Both the position numbers and the translations under genes were made by a program. Under the pieces are notes generated by a model that had not been told where the DNA came from, made no database searches, and was given only the letters and a program-made list of their open reading frames with translations. A stretch of DNA of 64,000 bases. It comes from Bradyrhizobium jicamae. GTDB lineage: Bacteria; Pseudomonadota; Alphaproteobacteria; Rhizobiales; Xanthobacteraceae. Of this stretch, positions 26,463-34,612 are shown piece by piece; the first letter of the stretch is position 1; each line of letters begins with the position of its first letter. The DNA is taken from assembly GCF_018130695.1 (NCBI RefSeq), contig NZ_JAFCJX010000038.1, positions 16,883 through 80,882 of the forward strand, read 5' to 3'.

Positions 26463-26918
26463 GTGAACGTCAAGGCTACGCTCTCGCCCGAGGATATGGC
26501 GCGCGCTTGCGCGGATGCGATGTGGGCGGAGGACGACGCCAGCAAGGGCCTCGGCATGGAGATCGTCGAGGTCAAGCCGGGGCAGGCGGTGATGGCGATG
26601 ACCGTGCAGCCGCACATGGTCAACGGCCAGCGCATCTGCCATGGCGGCTACATCTTCACGCTCGCCGATTCCGCCTTCGCCTTTGCCTGCAACAGCCACA
26701 ACGAGCGCGTGGTGGCAGCCCAGGGCAACATCACCTTCATTCGCCCGGGCAAGCTCGGCGACCGGCTGGTCGCGACCGCGCGCGAGATCTCGCGCAGCGG
26801 CCGCTCCGGCATCTATGACGTGCGCGTCGCGGTGGACGACACCGTGATCGCCGAGTTCCGCGGCCATTCGCGCGCTATCGGCGGCACGTGGCTGCCCGAC
26901 ACCGACATCAAGAGCTGA
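26463..26918 (+). CDS. paaI: Hydroxyphenylacetyl-CoA thioesterase PaaI
   Basis: A 151-residue hotdog-fold thioesterase that can hydrolyse stalled hydroxyphenylacetyl-CoA intermediates. Family signatures are NGQRICHGGYIFTLADSAFAFACNS, with the Asp in the LADSAFA helix, and the C-terminal AIGGTW. The start is a GTG at 26463 with GGGAG about 8 bp upstream; no nearby in-frame ATG would keep the N-terminus. It lies 90 bp after paaE and 12 bp before paaK. Confidence 0.93.
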   Translation: MNVKATLSPEDMARACADAMWAEDDASKGLGMEIVEVKPGQAVMAMTVQPHMVNGQRICHGGYIFTLADSAFAFACNSHNERVVAAQGNITFIRPGKLGDRLVATAREISRSGRSGIYDVRVAVDDTVIAEFRGHSRAIGGTWLPDTDIKS

Positions 26919-26930
26919 GAGGATCACGCG

Positions 26931-28256
26931 ATGGCGACGGCAAGGTTGAAAGAGAGCGGCTATCGCGCAGAGCTCGACGATGCCGAGCGCGCCTCGCGCG
27001 ACGAGATCATGGCGCTGCAGACCAAACGTCTGGCGTGGTCGCTGAAGCACGCCTACGACAATGTCGCGCACTACAAGACATCGTTCGACAAGGCCGGCGT
27101 GCATCCGTCCGATTTCAGGCAGCTGTCTGATCTCGCGAAATTCCCGTTCACGGTGAAGACGGATCTGCGCGACAATTATCCCTTCAACATGTTCGCGGTG
27201 CCACGTGAACAGCTGGTGCGCGTGCATGCGTCTTCGGGCACGACGGGCAAGCCGATCGTGGTCGGCTACACCAGGGGCGATATCGACACCTGGGCGAACG
27301 TGATGGCGCGCTCGATCCGCGCCGCCGGCGGGCGCACCGGCATGCTGATGCACAATGCCTATGGCTACGGCCTGTTCACCGGCGGCTTAGGAGCGCACTA
27401 CGGCGCGGAAAAACTCGGCTGCACGGTAGTGCCGGTCTCCGGCGGCATGACCGAGCGGCAGGTGCAGCTGATCAACGACTTCAAGCCCGACATCATCACG
27501 GTGACGCCGAGCTACATGCTGGCGATCCTCGACGAATTCAAGAAGCAGGGCCTCGATCCCCGAAAGTCGTCGCTGAAATTCGGCATCTTCGGCGCCGAGC
27601 CATGGACCAACGCGATGCGCGTCGAGATCGAGCAGGCCTTCGACATGGATGCCACCGACATCTATGGCCTGTCGGAGGTGATCGGCCCCGGCGTCGCGCA
27701 GGAATGCGTGGAGACCAAGGACGGCCTGCACATCTGGGAGGATCATTTCTACCCCGAGGTGATCGATCCTGAAACCGGCAAGGTGCTGCCGGACGGCGAG
27801 AAGGGCGAGCTGGTCTTCACCTCGCTGACCAAGGAAGGCTTTCCGATCATCCGTTACCGTACCCGCGACCTGACGCGGCTGCTGCCGGGCACTGCGCGGC
27901 CGGGCATGCGACGCATGGAGAAGGTGACCGGCCGCTCCGACGACATGATCATCCTGCGCGGCGTCAACGTGTTCCCGACCCAGATCGAGGAGGCGCTGCT
28001 CGCGACCGACTGGTGCGGCGGCCATTTCATCATCGAGCTCACGCGGGAAGGCCGCATGGACGAGATGACCGTGCTGGCTGAGGCGCGCCCCGAAGCGTGG
28101 GACGGCAACGGTCTCGTCGTCCACGCCGACAAGGTTGTCGCCTTTATCAAGAACACGATCGGCATCTCCGCCATCGTCAAAGCCGTCGCCCCCGAGACCC
28201 TAGAACGCTCGCTCGGCAAGGCAAAACGTGTTTACGACAAGCGGCCGAAAGGGTAA
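26931..28256 (+). CDS. paaK: Phenylacetate-CoA ligase PaaK
   Basis: A 441-residue AMP-forming ligase that activates phenylacetate to phenylacetyl-CoA, the substrate of PaaABCE. The P-loop-like SSGTTGKPIVVGYT, the EFG/AEPWTNAMR region, YGLSEVIGPGVA and the C-terminal hinge and lysine region RGVNVFPTQIEEALL are all present. A GAGAGGA ribosome site precedes the ATG. It ends the visible paa cluster. Lower-pathway genes (paaG, paaZ, paaF, paaH, paaJ) are not in this window and must lie elsewhere. Confidence 0.96.
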   Translation: MATARLKESGYRAELDDAERASRDEIMALQTKRLAWSLKHAYDNVAHYKTSFDKAGVHPSDFRQLSDLAKFPFTVKTDLRDNYPFNMFAVPREQLVRVHASSGTTGKPIVVGYTRGDIDTWANVMARSIRAAGGRTGMLMHNAYGYGLFTGGLGAHYGAEKLGCTVVPVSGGMTERQVQLINDFKPDIITVTPSYMLAILDEFKKQGLDPRKSSLKFGIFGAEPWTNAMRVEIEQAFDMDATDIYGLSEVIGPGVAQECVETKDGLHIWEDHFYPEVIDPETGKVLPDGEKGELVFTSLTKEGFPIIRYRTRDLTRLLPGTARPGMRRMEKVTGRSDDMIILRGVNVFPTQIEEALLATDWCGGHFIIELTREGRMDEMTVLAEARPEAWDGNGLVVHADKVVAFIKNTIGISAIVKAVAPETLERSLGKAKRVYDKRPKG

Positions 28257-28257
28257 C

Positions 28258-28280
28258 TCCTGCTTCCAACAGAAGCAGGA
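28258..28280 (+). promoter_or_regulatory. Perfect hairpin covering the ribosome site of the next gene
   Basis: TCCTGCTTC (28258-28266) and GAAGCAGGA (28272-28280) form a 9-bp stem with loop CAACA. The right arm carries AGGA, the only Shine-Dalgarno-like sequence, 8 bases before the ATG at 28289. No U-run follows, so a terminator is unlikely. Folding would hide the ribosome site and reduce initiation unless paaK translation or another factor opens it. Confidence 0.6.
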
Positions 28281-28288
28281 CTGCCCGA

Positions 28289-29308
28289 ATGCCCGTCGTC
28301 CCCAAGCCTGACGCTCGTCCCATCTCGGTCGAAGCGCGTTGCGTCCGTCTGCTGGCAAAGGCGGAGAATGCGGATGCGTTGGCGCCGGTGGTCGAGACGC
28401 ACACGCTGTCCCGCGGCGACAACGACCTGCTGATCGAGGTGAAGGCCGCCGCCGTCAATCCGTCCGATGTGAAGGCCGGTACCGGGCTGATGCCCTATGC
28501 CGTGTTCCCGCGCACCTCCGGCCGCGACTACGCCGGCGTCGTGATCGACGGTCCCGCGGGCTGGATCGGGCGCGAGGTGTTCGGCTCCTCCGGCGATCTC
28601 GGCATCCGCCGCGACGGCACCCATGCCAGCCATCTCGTGGTCGAGGCCGATGCGGTGGTCGAGAAGCCCGGCAGCATTTCCTGGGAGGAGGCGGCCGGGA
28701 TCGGCGTGCCCTTCGTCACCGCGATGGAGGGCCTGCGACGCGCCGGGCTGCCGAAGAGCGGCGAGACAGTTCTTGTCATGGGCGTCAACGGCAAGGTCGG
28801 TCAGGCCGCGGTGCAGATCGCGACCTGGCACGGTGCGCGCGCGATCGGCGTGGTGCGAAAGAGCGAGGCCTATGAGGGCCACACCAATTCACCGGTCGAG
28901 GTGATCGACGCTTCTGCAAACGATGTCGCGACGCGCGTGCGCGAGCTGACCGGCGGCAAGGGCGCGGACCTCGTCTACAACACCGTCGGCGATCCCTATT
29001 TCCAGGCCGCGCACAAATCGCTGGCGCTGCGGGGACGGCAGATCCTGATCGCCGCGGTCGATCGCATCGTGCAGTTCAACATCCTCGAATTCTACCGCGG
29101 GCAGCACACCTATGTCGGGATCGATACGCTGGCACTATCCTCGGTCGCAACCGGTGAGGTGCTGCGCGAGCTTGCGCCCGGCTTTGCGAGCGGGCATCTA
29201 AAACCGTTTCCGATCAAGCCGAGTGCGGTGTACCCGCTCGAGCAGGCTAAGACCGCCTTCGTCGCTGTCGCCGGCTCGTCCCGCGATCGCGTGATCCTGC
29301 GCCCATGA
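28289..29308 (+). CDS. MDR-family quinone oxidoreductase-like protein
   Basis: A 339-residue medium-chain dehydrogenase/reductase. The N-terminal GroES-like part has VKAAAVNPSDVKAG, and the Rossmann loop reads VLVMGVNGKVGQAAVQIA, as in quinone oxidoreductases. The zinc-ligand cysteines of alcohol dehydrogenases are not seen, which favours the zinc-free quinone oxidoreductase branch with NADPH. It begins 33 bp after paaK in the same direction but behind a hairpin; whether it belongs to the phenylacetate operon is uncertain. The substrate is unknown. Confidence 0.85.
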   Translation: MPVVPKPDARPISVEARCVRLLAKAENADALAPVVETHTLSRGDNDLLIEVKAAAVNPSDVKAGTGLMPYAVFPRTSGRDYAGVVIDGPAGWIGREVFGSSGDLGIRRDGTHASHLVVEADAVVEKPGSISWEEAAGIGVPFVTAMEGLRRAGLPKSGETVLVMGVNGKVGQAAVQIATWHGARAIGVVRKSEAYEGHTNSPVEVIDASANDVATRVRELTGGKGADLVYNTVGDPYFQAAHKSLALRGRQILIAAVDRIVQFNILEFYRGQHTYVGIDTLALSSVATGEVLRELAPGFASGHLKPFPIKPSAVYPLEQAKTAFVAVAGSSRDRVILRP

Positions 29309-29312
29309 TCAA

Positions 29313-29398
29313 CCGTCATTGCGAGCGAAGCGAAGCAATCCATCGCGCCGCAAACGGAGGTATGGATTGCTTCGTCGCTTCGCTCCTCGCAATGACGG
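29313..29398. repeat. Family A inverted-repeat element, copy 2
   Basis: Outer arms CCGTCATTGCGAG (29313-29325) and CTCGCAATGACGG (29386-29398), and inner arms GAAGCAATCCAT (29332-29343) and ATGGATTGCTTC (29362-29373), are identical to the copy at 9425-9550. It is the compact 86-bp form. It begins 5 bp after the stop of the oxidoreductase gene. Confidence 0.9.
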
Positions 29399-29418
29399 AA
29401 TAAGCCGAGAGACTCAGC

Positions 29419-30468
29419 ATGGACTCGACCACAACAGTCATCCTCGCCGCCCTGGTCATCGGCCTGATCTACGGCTCGGTCGGGCTGCTCAGCGGCTTCT
29501 GCATGATGAGCAGCCTGCGCGGCTGGTGGGCCGAGGGCGACGGACGGCTGGTGCGCGCCTACGCGCTGGCGATGGGCGTCGGCATCGCGGCCTCGCAAAT
29601 TCTCGCCGCGGCCGGCCTCGTCGATCTCGGCAAGTCGATCTATCTGCAGCCGTCGTTCTCGGCGCCCGTGATGTTCCTCGGCGGCCTCCTGTTCGGCTAC
29701 GGCATGGTGCTGTCGAACGGCTGCGGCTCGCGCGCGCTGGTGCTGCTCGGGCGCGGCAATTTGCGCTCCTTCGTGGTCGTGATCGTACTCGGCATCTTCG
29801 CCGAGATGACGCTGAAGGGCCTGATCGCGCCGGCGCGGATCGCGATGGTGCAGGCCTCGCAGGCGACCGTCGCCACCAACTCGTTGCCGGGGCTGCTCGC
29901 AGGCCTCGGCGCGGTGCCGTCGCGGATGGTGGCAGCGTCAATGCTCGCCGCCGTCCTGATCATCTTTGCTTTCGCGCATGGGCCGTTCCGCAAATCGCCC
30001 GGCCAGATCGCCGCCGGCCTGATCGTCGGCCTGCTGGTTGCCGCCGGCTGGTACGCGACCGGCTATCTCGGCGCCGATGATTTCAATCCGGTGCCGGTGA
30101 CGTCGCTGACCTTCATCGCGCCGATCGCGGACGCGCTGCAATACATCATGCTCTCGACGGGCTCGACGCTGAATTTCGGCATCGTCACCGTGTTCGCGGT
30201 GTTCGCCGGCAGTCTCGTCACGGCGCTCGCCACCGGCCGCTTCCATCTGGAAGGCTACCAGTCGCCGGCCCATATGCTGCGCTCGGCCGGTGGCGCCGCG
30301 CTGATGGGCACGGGCGGCGTGATGGCGTTCGGCTGTTCGGTCGGGCAGGGGCTGACGGGACTGTCGACGCTGTCGCTGTCGTCCTTCATCGCAATCGCCG
30401 GCATCGTGCTCGGCACCGGTGCCGGCCTGCGCGGCGCGCTGCGGGTCAGGCCACTCGCTGCCACCTAG
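29419..30468 (+). CDS. YeeE/YedE family transporter (thiosulfate uptake TsuA type)
   Basis: A 349-residue inner-membrane protein with about nine or ten hydrophobic segments and the paired half-repeats of the YeeE/YedE family. The conserved Cys positions are visible in the two halves: SNGCGSRAL (first half) and FGCSVGQGLTG (second half), plus an N-terminal Cys in GFCMMSS. In TsuA these line a path for thiosulfate. Its last 4 bp overlap the end of the convergent hydrolase-OsmC gene. Sulfur-compound import is likely; the exact substrate is inferred. Confidence 0.85.
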   Translation: MDSTTTVILAALVIGLIYGSVGLLSGFCMMSSLRGWWAEGDGRLVRAYALAMGVGIAASQILAAAGLVDLGKSIYLQPSFSAPVMFLGGLLFGYGMVLSNGCGSRALVLLGRGNLRSFVVVIVLGIFAEMTLKGLIAPARIAMVQASQATVATNSLPGLLAGLGAVPSRMVAASMLAAVLIIFAFAHGPFRKSPGQIAAGLIVGLLVAAGWYATGYLGADDFNPVPVTSLTFIAPIADALQYIMLSTGSTLNFGIVTVFAVFAGSLVTALATGRFHLEGYQSPAHMLRSAGGAALMGTGGVMAFGCSVGQGLTGLSTLSLSSFIAIAGIVLGTGAGLRGALRVRPLAAT

Positions 30469-31685
30469 TCCGCAGCCCTCGTCACGATCCTGATCTCCGA
30501 CGTCAGCGTGCGATGCACCGGGCACTTGTCGGCGATTTCCATCAGCCGCTTGCGCTGCTCGGTGTCGAGCGCGCCCTCGATCCTGATGACGCGGTCGATC
30601 TGGTCGAGCATGCCCTCGCGCGTCTCGCACTCCTCGCAATCCTCGGCGTGGATCTTCTTGTGGGCCAGCGTCACCGTGATGCGGTCGAGCGGCAGCGCCT
30701 TGCGGTCGGCATACATCCGCATCGTCATCGAGGTGCAGGCGCCGAGCCCGGTGAGCAGGAAATCGTAGGGACCCGGACCGGTATCCGTGCCGCCGGCGCT
30801 CGCTGGTTCGTCGGCCAGCAGGCGGTGCGGGCCTGTGGTGACGATCTGCTGGAATTTGCTGTTGCGGGTCTCCTGCACCACGACATTGCGCGGTGCAGCC
30901 TCGAGCGCGGGCTGCGGGGCCGTGGCGATGTCGACATAGCGGGTCGCCCAGGCGGCGATCATGTCGGCGACATAGGCGGCGTCCTGCTTGCCGCTGAGCA
31001 GATGATCGGCGCCCGAGAGCGAGACGAAGCTCTTCGGATGTTTGGCCGCCACGAAGATGTGCGTGGCATTGTCGATGCCAACCGTGTCGTCGGTCGGCGA
31101 ATGCATCACCAGCAGCGCCTTGTGCATCGTCCTGATCTTCTCGGTCAGGCCTTGCTCGGCGACGTCGTCGAGGAATTCGCGCCTGATGCGGAAGGGGCGC
31201 CCGGCGAGCGAGACCTCGACTTCGCCCTCCCGGCGGATGTCCTCGACCTTGTCCTTGAACAGCTGTGTCACATGATTGGGATCGGAGGGTGCTGCGATGG
31301 TCACCACCGCTTTGGCTTCCGGAATCGCGCCGGCGGCGGCGAGAATGGCGGCGCCGCCGAGGCTGTGGCCGATCAGGATCGCCGGCGCCTGACGCGTTTC
31401 GCGCAAGTGGTCGGCGGCGCGAACGAGATCGGCGACATTCGATGAAAATGTCGCATTGGCGAAATCGCCTTCGCTGGAGCCGAGCCCGGTGAAGTCGAAG
31501 CGCAGCACGGCGATGCCCTCAGCCGCGAGCGCGACCGCGATGCGCCTGGCCGCGAGCACATCCTTGCCGCAGGTGAAGCAATGCGCGAACAGCGCGTAGG
31601 CGCGGATTGGACCATCGGGTGTGTCGAGCGCGGCGGCGAGCTGATGACCTTCGGAACTCGTGAACTGAAAACGTTCATGCGACAT
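30465..31685 (-). CDS. Fused alpha/beta hydrolase - OsmC family protein
   Basis: A 406-residue fusion. Residues 1 to about 250 are an alpha/beta hydrolase with nucleophile elbow GHSLGG and late His in SGADHLLSG. Residues about 265-406 are an OsmC-like domain with two conserved Cys: one in LTGLGACTSM, one in DKCPVHRTL. OsmC proteins reduce organic hydroperoxides by this Cys pair. The fusion is known in many proteobacteria and is not a frameshift artefact; one frame reads through both. It is convergent with, and overlaps by 4 bp, the TsuA-type gene. What the hydrolase half acts on is unknown. Confidence 0.88.
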   Translation of the reverse strand: MSHERFQFTSSEGHQLAAALDTPDGPIRAYALFAHCFTCGKDVLAARRIAVALAAEGIAVLRFDFTGLGSSEGDFANATFSSNVADLVRAADHLRETRQAPAILIGHSLGGAAILAAAGAIPEAKAVVTIAAPSDPNHVTQLFKDKVEDIRREGEVEVSLAGRPFRIRREFLDDVAEQGLTEKIRTMHKALLVMHSPTDDTVGIDNATHIFVAAKHPKSFVSLSGADHLLSGKQDAAYVADMIAAWATRYVDIATAPQPALEAAPRNVVVQETRNSKFQQIVTTGPHRLLADEPASAGGTDTGPGPYDFLLTGLGACTSMTMRMYADRKALPLDRITVTLAHKKIHAEDCEECETREGMLDQIDRVIRIEGALDTEQRKRLMEIADKCPVHRTLTSEIRIVTRAAD

Positions 31686-31820
31686 GGCGCTTCTCCCTCT
31701 TGCCCACCTGATCTCGCGGTTGTCAGCGCAACCCCATGGCGCGCATTCGCACGCTCTGATAAGGATACGCGTTGAGATAGCAGTCTATGCTACAGCGCCG
31801 GATGGTTGGGAGGAATTTCC

Positions 31821-33557
31821 ATGCATGCAGCGAACCCACGTTTGCGGTGGATGGTCGCCGCGGTCGTATCGATCGGCATCACGGCTTCCAGTTCCTGTTA
31901 CGCCGCGTCCGTTGCGCCGGTCGCCGCCGAAAACGGCATGGTGGTCTCCGCCCAGCATCTGGCCACCAAAGTCGGCGTCGAAGTTCTCAAGCGCGGCGGC
32001 AATGCGGTCGATGCGGCTGTCGCCGTCGGTTATGCGCTGGCCGTGGCTTATCCTGCGGCCGGCAATCTCGGTGGCGGCGGCTTCATGACCATTCAGCTCG
32101 CCGATGGCCGCAAGACTTTCCTCGATTTCCGCGAGACGGCGCCGAAGGCCGCCACCGCGAACATGTATCTCGACAAGGACGGCACCGTCATCAAGGGCGC
32201 GTCTACCAAGGGACATCTCGCCGTCGGCGTGCCCGGTTCCGTCGCCGGCATGGAATACGCGCGCGAGAAATACGGTACCATGAAGCGCGCCGATTTGATC
32301 GCGCCGGCCATTCAGATCGCCGACGACGGTTTTGCGCTCGAGCAGGGCGACATCGACCTGCTGCTGACAGCCACCGACGATTTCAAGGATGATCCCGCCA
32401 CGGCGACGATTTTTCTCAAGGACGGCAAGCCGTACCAGGTCGGCGACAGGCTGCTGCAGCGTGAGCTCGGCGAAACCTTGCGCGAGATCAGCAAGCGCGG
32501 CACCGATGGCTTCTACAAGGGCTGGGTTGGTGCTGCCATCGTGGCCTCGAGCCAGGCCGGCAAGGGCCTGATCACGCAGGAGGACCTCGAAAACTACAAG
32601 GTCCGCGAGCTGGCGCCGGTCGAATGCGACTATCGCGGTTACCACGTGATCTCGGCGCCGCCGCCGAGCTCGGGCGGCGTCGTCATCTGCGAGATCCTCA
32701 ATATCCTCGAGGGCTACCAGCTGAAGGAGCTCGGCTACCACTCTGCGGAAGCCGTGCACTACCAGATCGAGGCGATGCGGCATGCCTATGTCGACCGCAA
32801 TTCCTATCTCGGCGATCCCGATTTCGTGAAGAACCCGCTCGACCGGCTGCTCGACAAGGCCTATGCCGCAAGAATCCGTGCCGTGATCGACCCGAACAAG
32901 GCCGGCGTCTCCAAGGACATCAAGCCGGGCGTCGCGCCGCATGAAGGCAGCAACACCACGCATTATTCGGTTGCCGACAAGGACGGCAACGCGGTGTCAG
33001 TCACCTACACGCTGAACGATTGGTTCGGCGCCAAGGTGACCGCGGCCAAGACCGGTGTGCTGCTCAATGACGAGATGGACGATTTCACCGCCAAGATCGG
33101 CGTGCCGAATCTGTACGGCCTGGTGCAGGGCGAGGCTAACGCGATCGCGCCGGGAAAACGTCCGCTGTCCTCGATGAGCCCGACTGTTGTCACCAAGGAC
33201 GGCAAGACGGTGATGGTGGTCGGCACGCCCGGCGGCAGCCGCATCATCACGGCGGTGCTGCAGACCATGATCAACGCCATCGACTACGGCATGAACGCGC
33301 AGGAAGCCGTCGACATGCCGCGCATTCACCAGCAATGGTTGCCGGACCTGACCAATGTCGAGGATTACGCGCTGTCGCCCGACACCCGCAAGCTGCTGGA
33401 AGCCAAGGGCCACATTTTCGGTCCGCCGCAGCCGGCCAATCATCTCGCGGTGATCATCGTCGGCGCGCCGTCGATCGGAGGCAAGCCGGTCGGCAACAAC
33501 CGTTACTATGGCGCGAACGATCCGCGTCGCAACACCGGCCTGGCGGCGGGCTACTAA
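31821..33557 (+). CDS. ggt: Gamma-glutamyltransferase (glutathione hydrolase), exported
   Basis: A 578-residue Ntn-hydrolase precursor that cleaves or transfers the gamma-glutamyl group of glutathione in the periplasm. An N-terminal signal peptide (about 1-33) is followed by AENGMVVSAQHLATK, LKRGGNAVDAAVAV and the GNLGGGGFM loop. The autocatalytic processing site is GSNTTHYSV with Thr379 at the new N-terminus of the small subunit; the glycine-rich GTPGGSRI follows. The ATG at 31821 has GGGAGGA upstream; an in-frame TTG at 31806 is less likely. A terminator-like hairpin follows. The gene is monocistronic. Confidence 0.95.
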   Translation: MHAANPRLRWMVAAVVSIGITASSSCYAASVAPVAAENGMVVSAQHLATKVGVEVLKRGGNAVDAAVAVGYALAVAYPAAGNLGGGGFMTIQLADGRKTFLDFRETAPKAATANMYLDKDGTVIKGASTKGHLAVGVPGSVAGMEYAREKYGTMKRADLIAPAIQIADDGFALEQGDIDLLLTATDDFKDDPATATIFLKDGKPYQVGDRLLQRELGETLREISKRGTDGFYKGWVGAAIVASSQAGKGLITQEDLENYKVRELAPVECDYRGYHVISAPPPSSGGVVICEILNILEGYQLKELGYHSAEAVHYQIEAMRHAYVDRNSYLGDPDFVKNPLDRLLDKAYAARIRAVIDPNKAGVSKDIKPGVAPHEGSNTTHYSVADKDGNAVSVTYTLNDWFGAKVTAAKTGVLLNDEMDDFTAKIGVPNLYGLVQGEANAIAPGKRPLSSMSPTVVTKDGKTVMVVGTPGGSRIITAVLQTMINAIDYGMNAQEAVDMPRIHQQWLPDLTNVEDYALSPDTRKLLEAKGHIFGPPQPANHLAVIIVGAPSIGGKPVGNNRYYGANDPRRNTGLAAGY

Positions 33558-33567
33558 GAGATTCCAG

Positions 33568-33596
33568 CCGAGCCTTCGTCGTCACCGAAGGCTCGG
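33568..33596 (+). terminator. Terminator-like hairpin after ggt
   Basis: CCGAGCCTTCG (33568-33578) and CGAAGGCTCGG (33586-33596) form a perfect 11-bp stem with a 7-base loop, 10 bp after the ggt stop. The following TTCATG is a poor U-run, so termination efficiency is uncertain. Confidence 0.65.
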
Positions 33597-33645
33597 TTCA
33601 TGCATTCCAGATTGCGCCGGCTTTGCGAACGCGTGACGATCGGGA

Positions 33646-33879
33646 ATGGCTCCGATCTGGCTTGTTCGATTCAACAATCTGCTGGTCTGGCTCAATCGCG
33701 CGCTGGTCGTGGTGGCCTGGGTTCTGGCGGCGATGGTCGCTGTCGCTGCTTCTGAACATGTGCCGCGGAGCGCAGCAGGTCCGGTGATGCAAACCGCGCG
33801 ACCGGTTGCACGGCCGGCACCGGTCGCATGCCCGCCAAAGCTGCCGCCGGAGCTGGAGGCGCTGCGGCTCTACGATTGA
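33646..33879 (+). CDS. Hypothetical small membrane protein
   Basis: A possible 77-residue protein with one clear membrane helix (about 14-35: VWLNRALVVVAWVLAAMVAVA) and a Pro-rich tail. The ribosome site is weak (CGGGAA). I recognise no family. It ends exactly where the convergent MsrP-like gene ends (stops at 33877-33879 and 33880-33882). A continuous membrane helix beginning near the N-terminus is more consistent with a gene than with chance, but this remains uncertain. Confidence 0.4.
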   Translation: MAPIWLVRFNNLLVWLNRALVVVAWVLAAMVAVAASEHVPRSAAGPVMQTARPVARPAPVACPPKLPPELEALRLYD

Positions 33880-34539
33880 TCAGGAATAACGCTCTTCGGC
33901 CCAGGGATCGCCGCGGTTGTGATAGCCGCGGACCTCCCAATAGCCGGGCGCGTCGTGCTCGCGGAACTCGATGCGCTGCAGCCATTTCGCGCTCTTCCAG
34001 AAATAGAGATGCGGCACCACGACCCGCACCGGGCCGCCATGCTCGAGCTCCAAAGGTTCGCCGGACCAGCTGTGCGCGAGCAGGGCGTCCTCGGCGGCAA
34101 AATCCTCCAGCGTGAGGTTGGTCGTGTAGCCGTCACAGGATTGCAGCACCACGAAGCGTGCATCCGCGCGCGGCCGGCAGGCGGCAAGCAGATCGCGCAC
34201 GGCAAGGCCCTCCCACGCATTGTCGTAGCGCGACCAGGTGGTGACGCAGTGGATGTCGGAGACGAATTTCGTCTGCTTCTGCGCCATGAAATCCGCAAAG
34301 GTCCAGAAGATCGGCTGCTCCACCGCGCCATGGACGTCGAGCCGCCAGCGCACACGGTCGACCTTTGGCGTCAGCCCGAGGTCGAGCGTCGGCCAATCTT
34401 TCGTCAGATGCTGGCCGGGGGGCAACCGCTGGTCCTCGGGGAGGACGACCTTGCCGGTGAGGAATTTTCCTTCACGCGCCCAGCGTTGCTTGCTTTGCGT
34501 CAGCTTGCTGTTGCCGGGCGGTTCGGTGTCGTCGCTCAT
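33880..34539 (-). CDS. Sulfite oxidase-like molybdopterin-dependent oxidoreductase
   Basis: A 219-residue protein with the oxidoreductase molybdopterin-binding fold. The Mo-ligand cysteine is in DIHCVTTWSRYD. Other family parts are WTFADFMA, LQSCDGYTTNLTLED, GGPVRVVVPHLYFWKSAKW and a C-terminal GYWEVRGYHNRGDPW. No signal peptide or Tat motif is visible, unlike MsrP/YedY, so it may be cytoplasmic. No paired heme membrane subunit is next to it. The reaction is unknown; the fold could serve sulfite, sulfoxide or other oxo-transfer. It is downstream of and codirectional with the P450 genes at 73 bp distance. Confidence 0.85.
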   Translation of the reverse strand: MSDDTEPPGNSKLTQSKQRWAREGKFLTGKVVLPEDQRLPPGQHLTKDWPTLDLGLTPKVDRVRWRLDVHGAVEQPIFWTFADFMAQKQTKFVSDIHCVTTWSRYDNAWEGLAVRDLLAACRPRADARFVVLQSCDGYTTNLTLEDFAAEDALLAHSWSGEPLELEHGGPVRVVVPHLYFWKSAKWLQRIEFREHDAPGYWEVRGYHNRGDPWAEERYS

Positions 34540-34612
34540 CGGTTCGGCCGTTTGTTGAGCGGCCAGACTACCTCATTTCGGTCGCGCGATGTAACTGCCG
34601 TTGCGCAGGACC

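Noticed and set aside
25287..27353. Open frame of 688 codons on the minus strand across paaE, paaI and paaK
   Set aside because: It spans three well-recognised genes in reverse; composition and lack of motifs show it is a shadow frame.
30465..31685. Hydrolase-OsmC fusion as a sequencing or frameshift artefact
   Set aside because: A single uninterrupted frame reads both domains and the arrangement is known in other proteobacteria.
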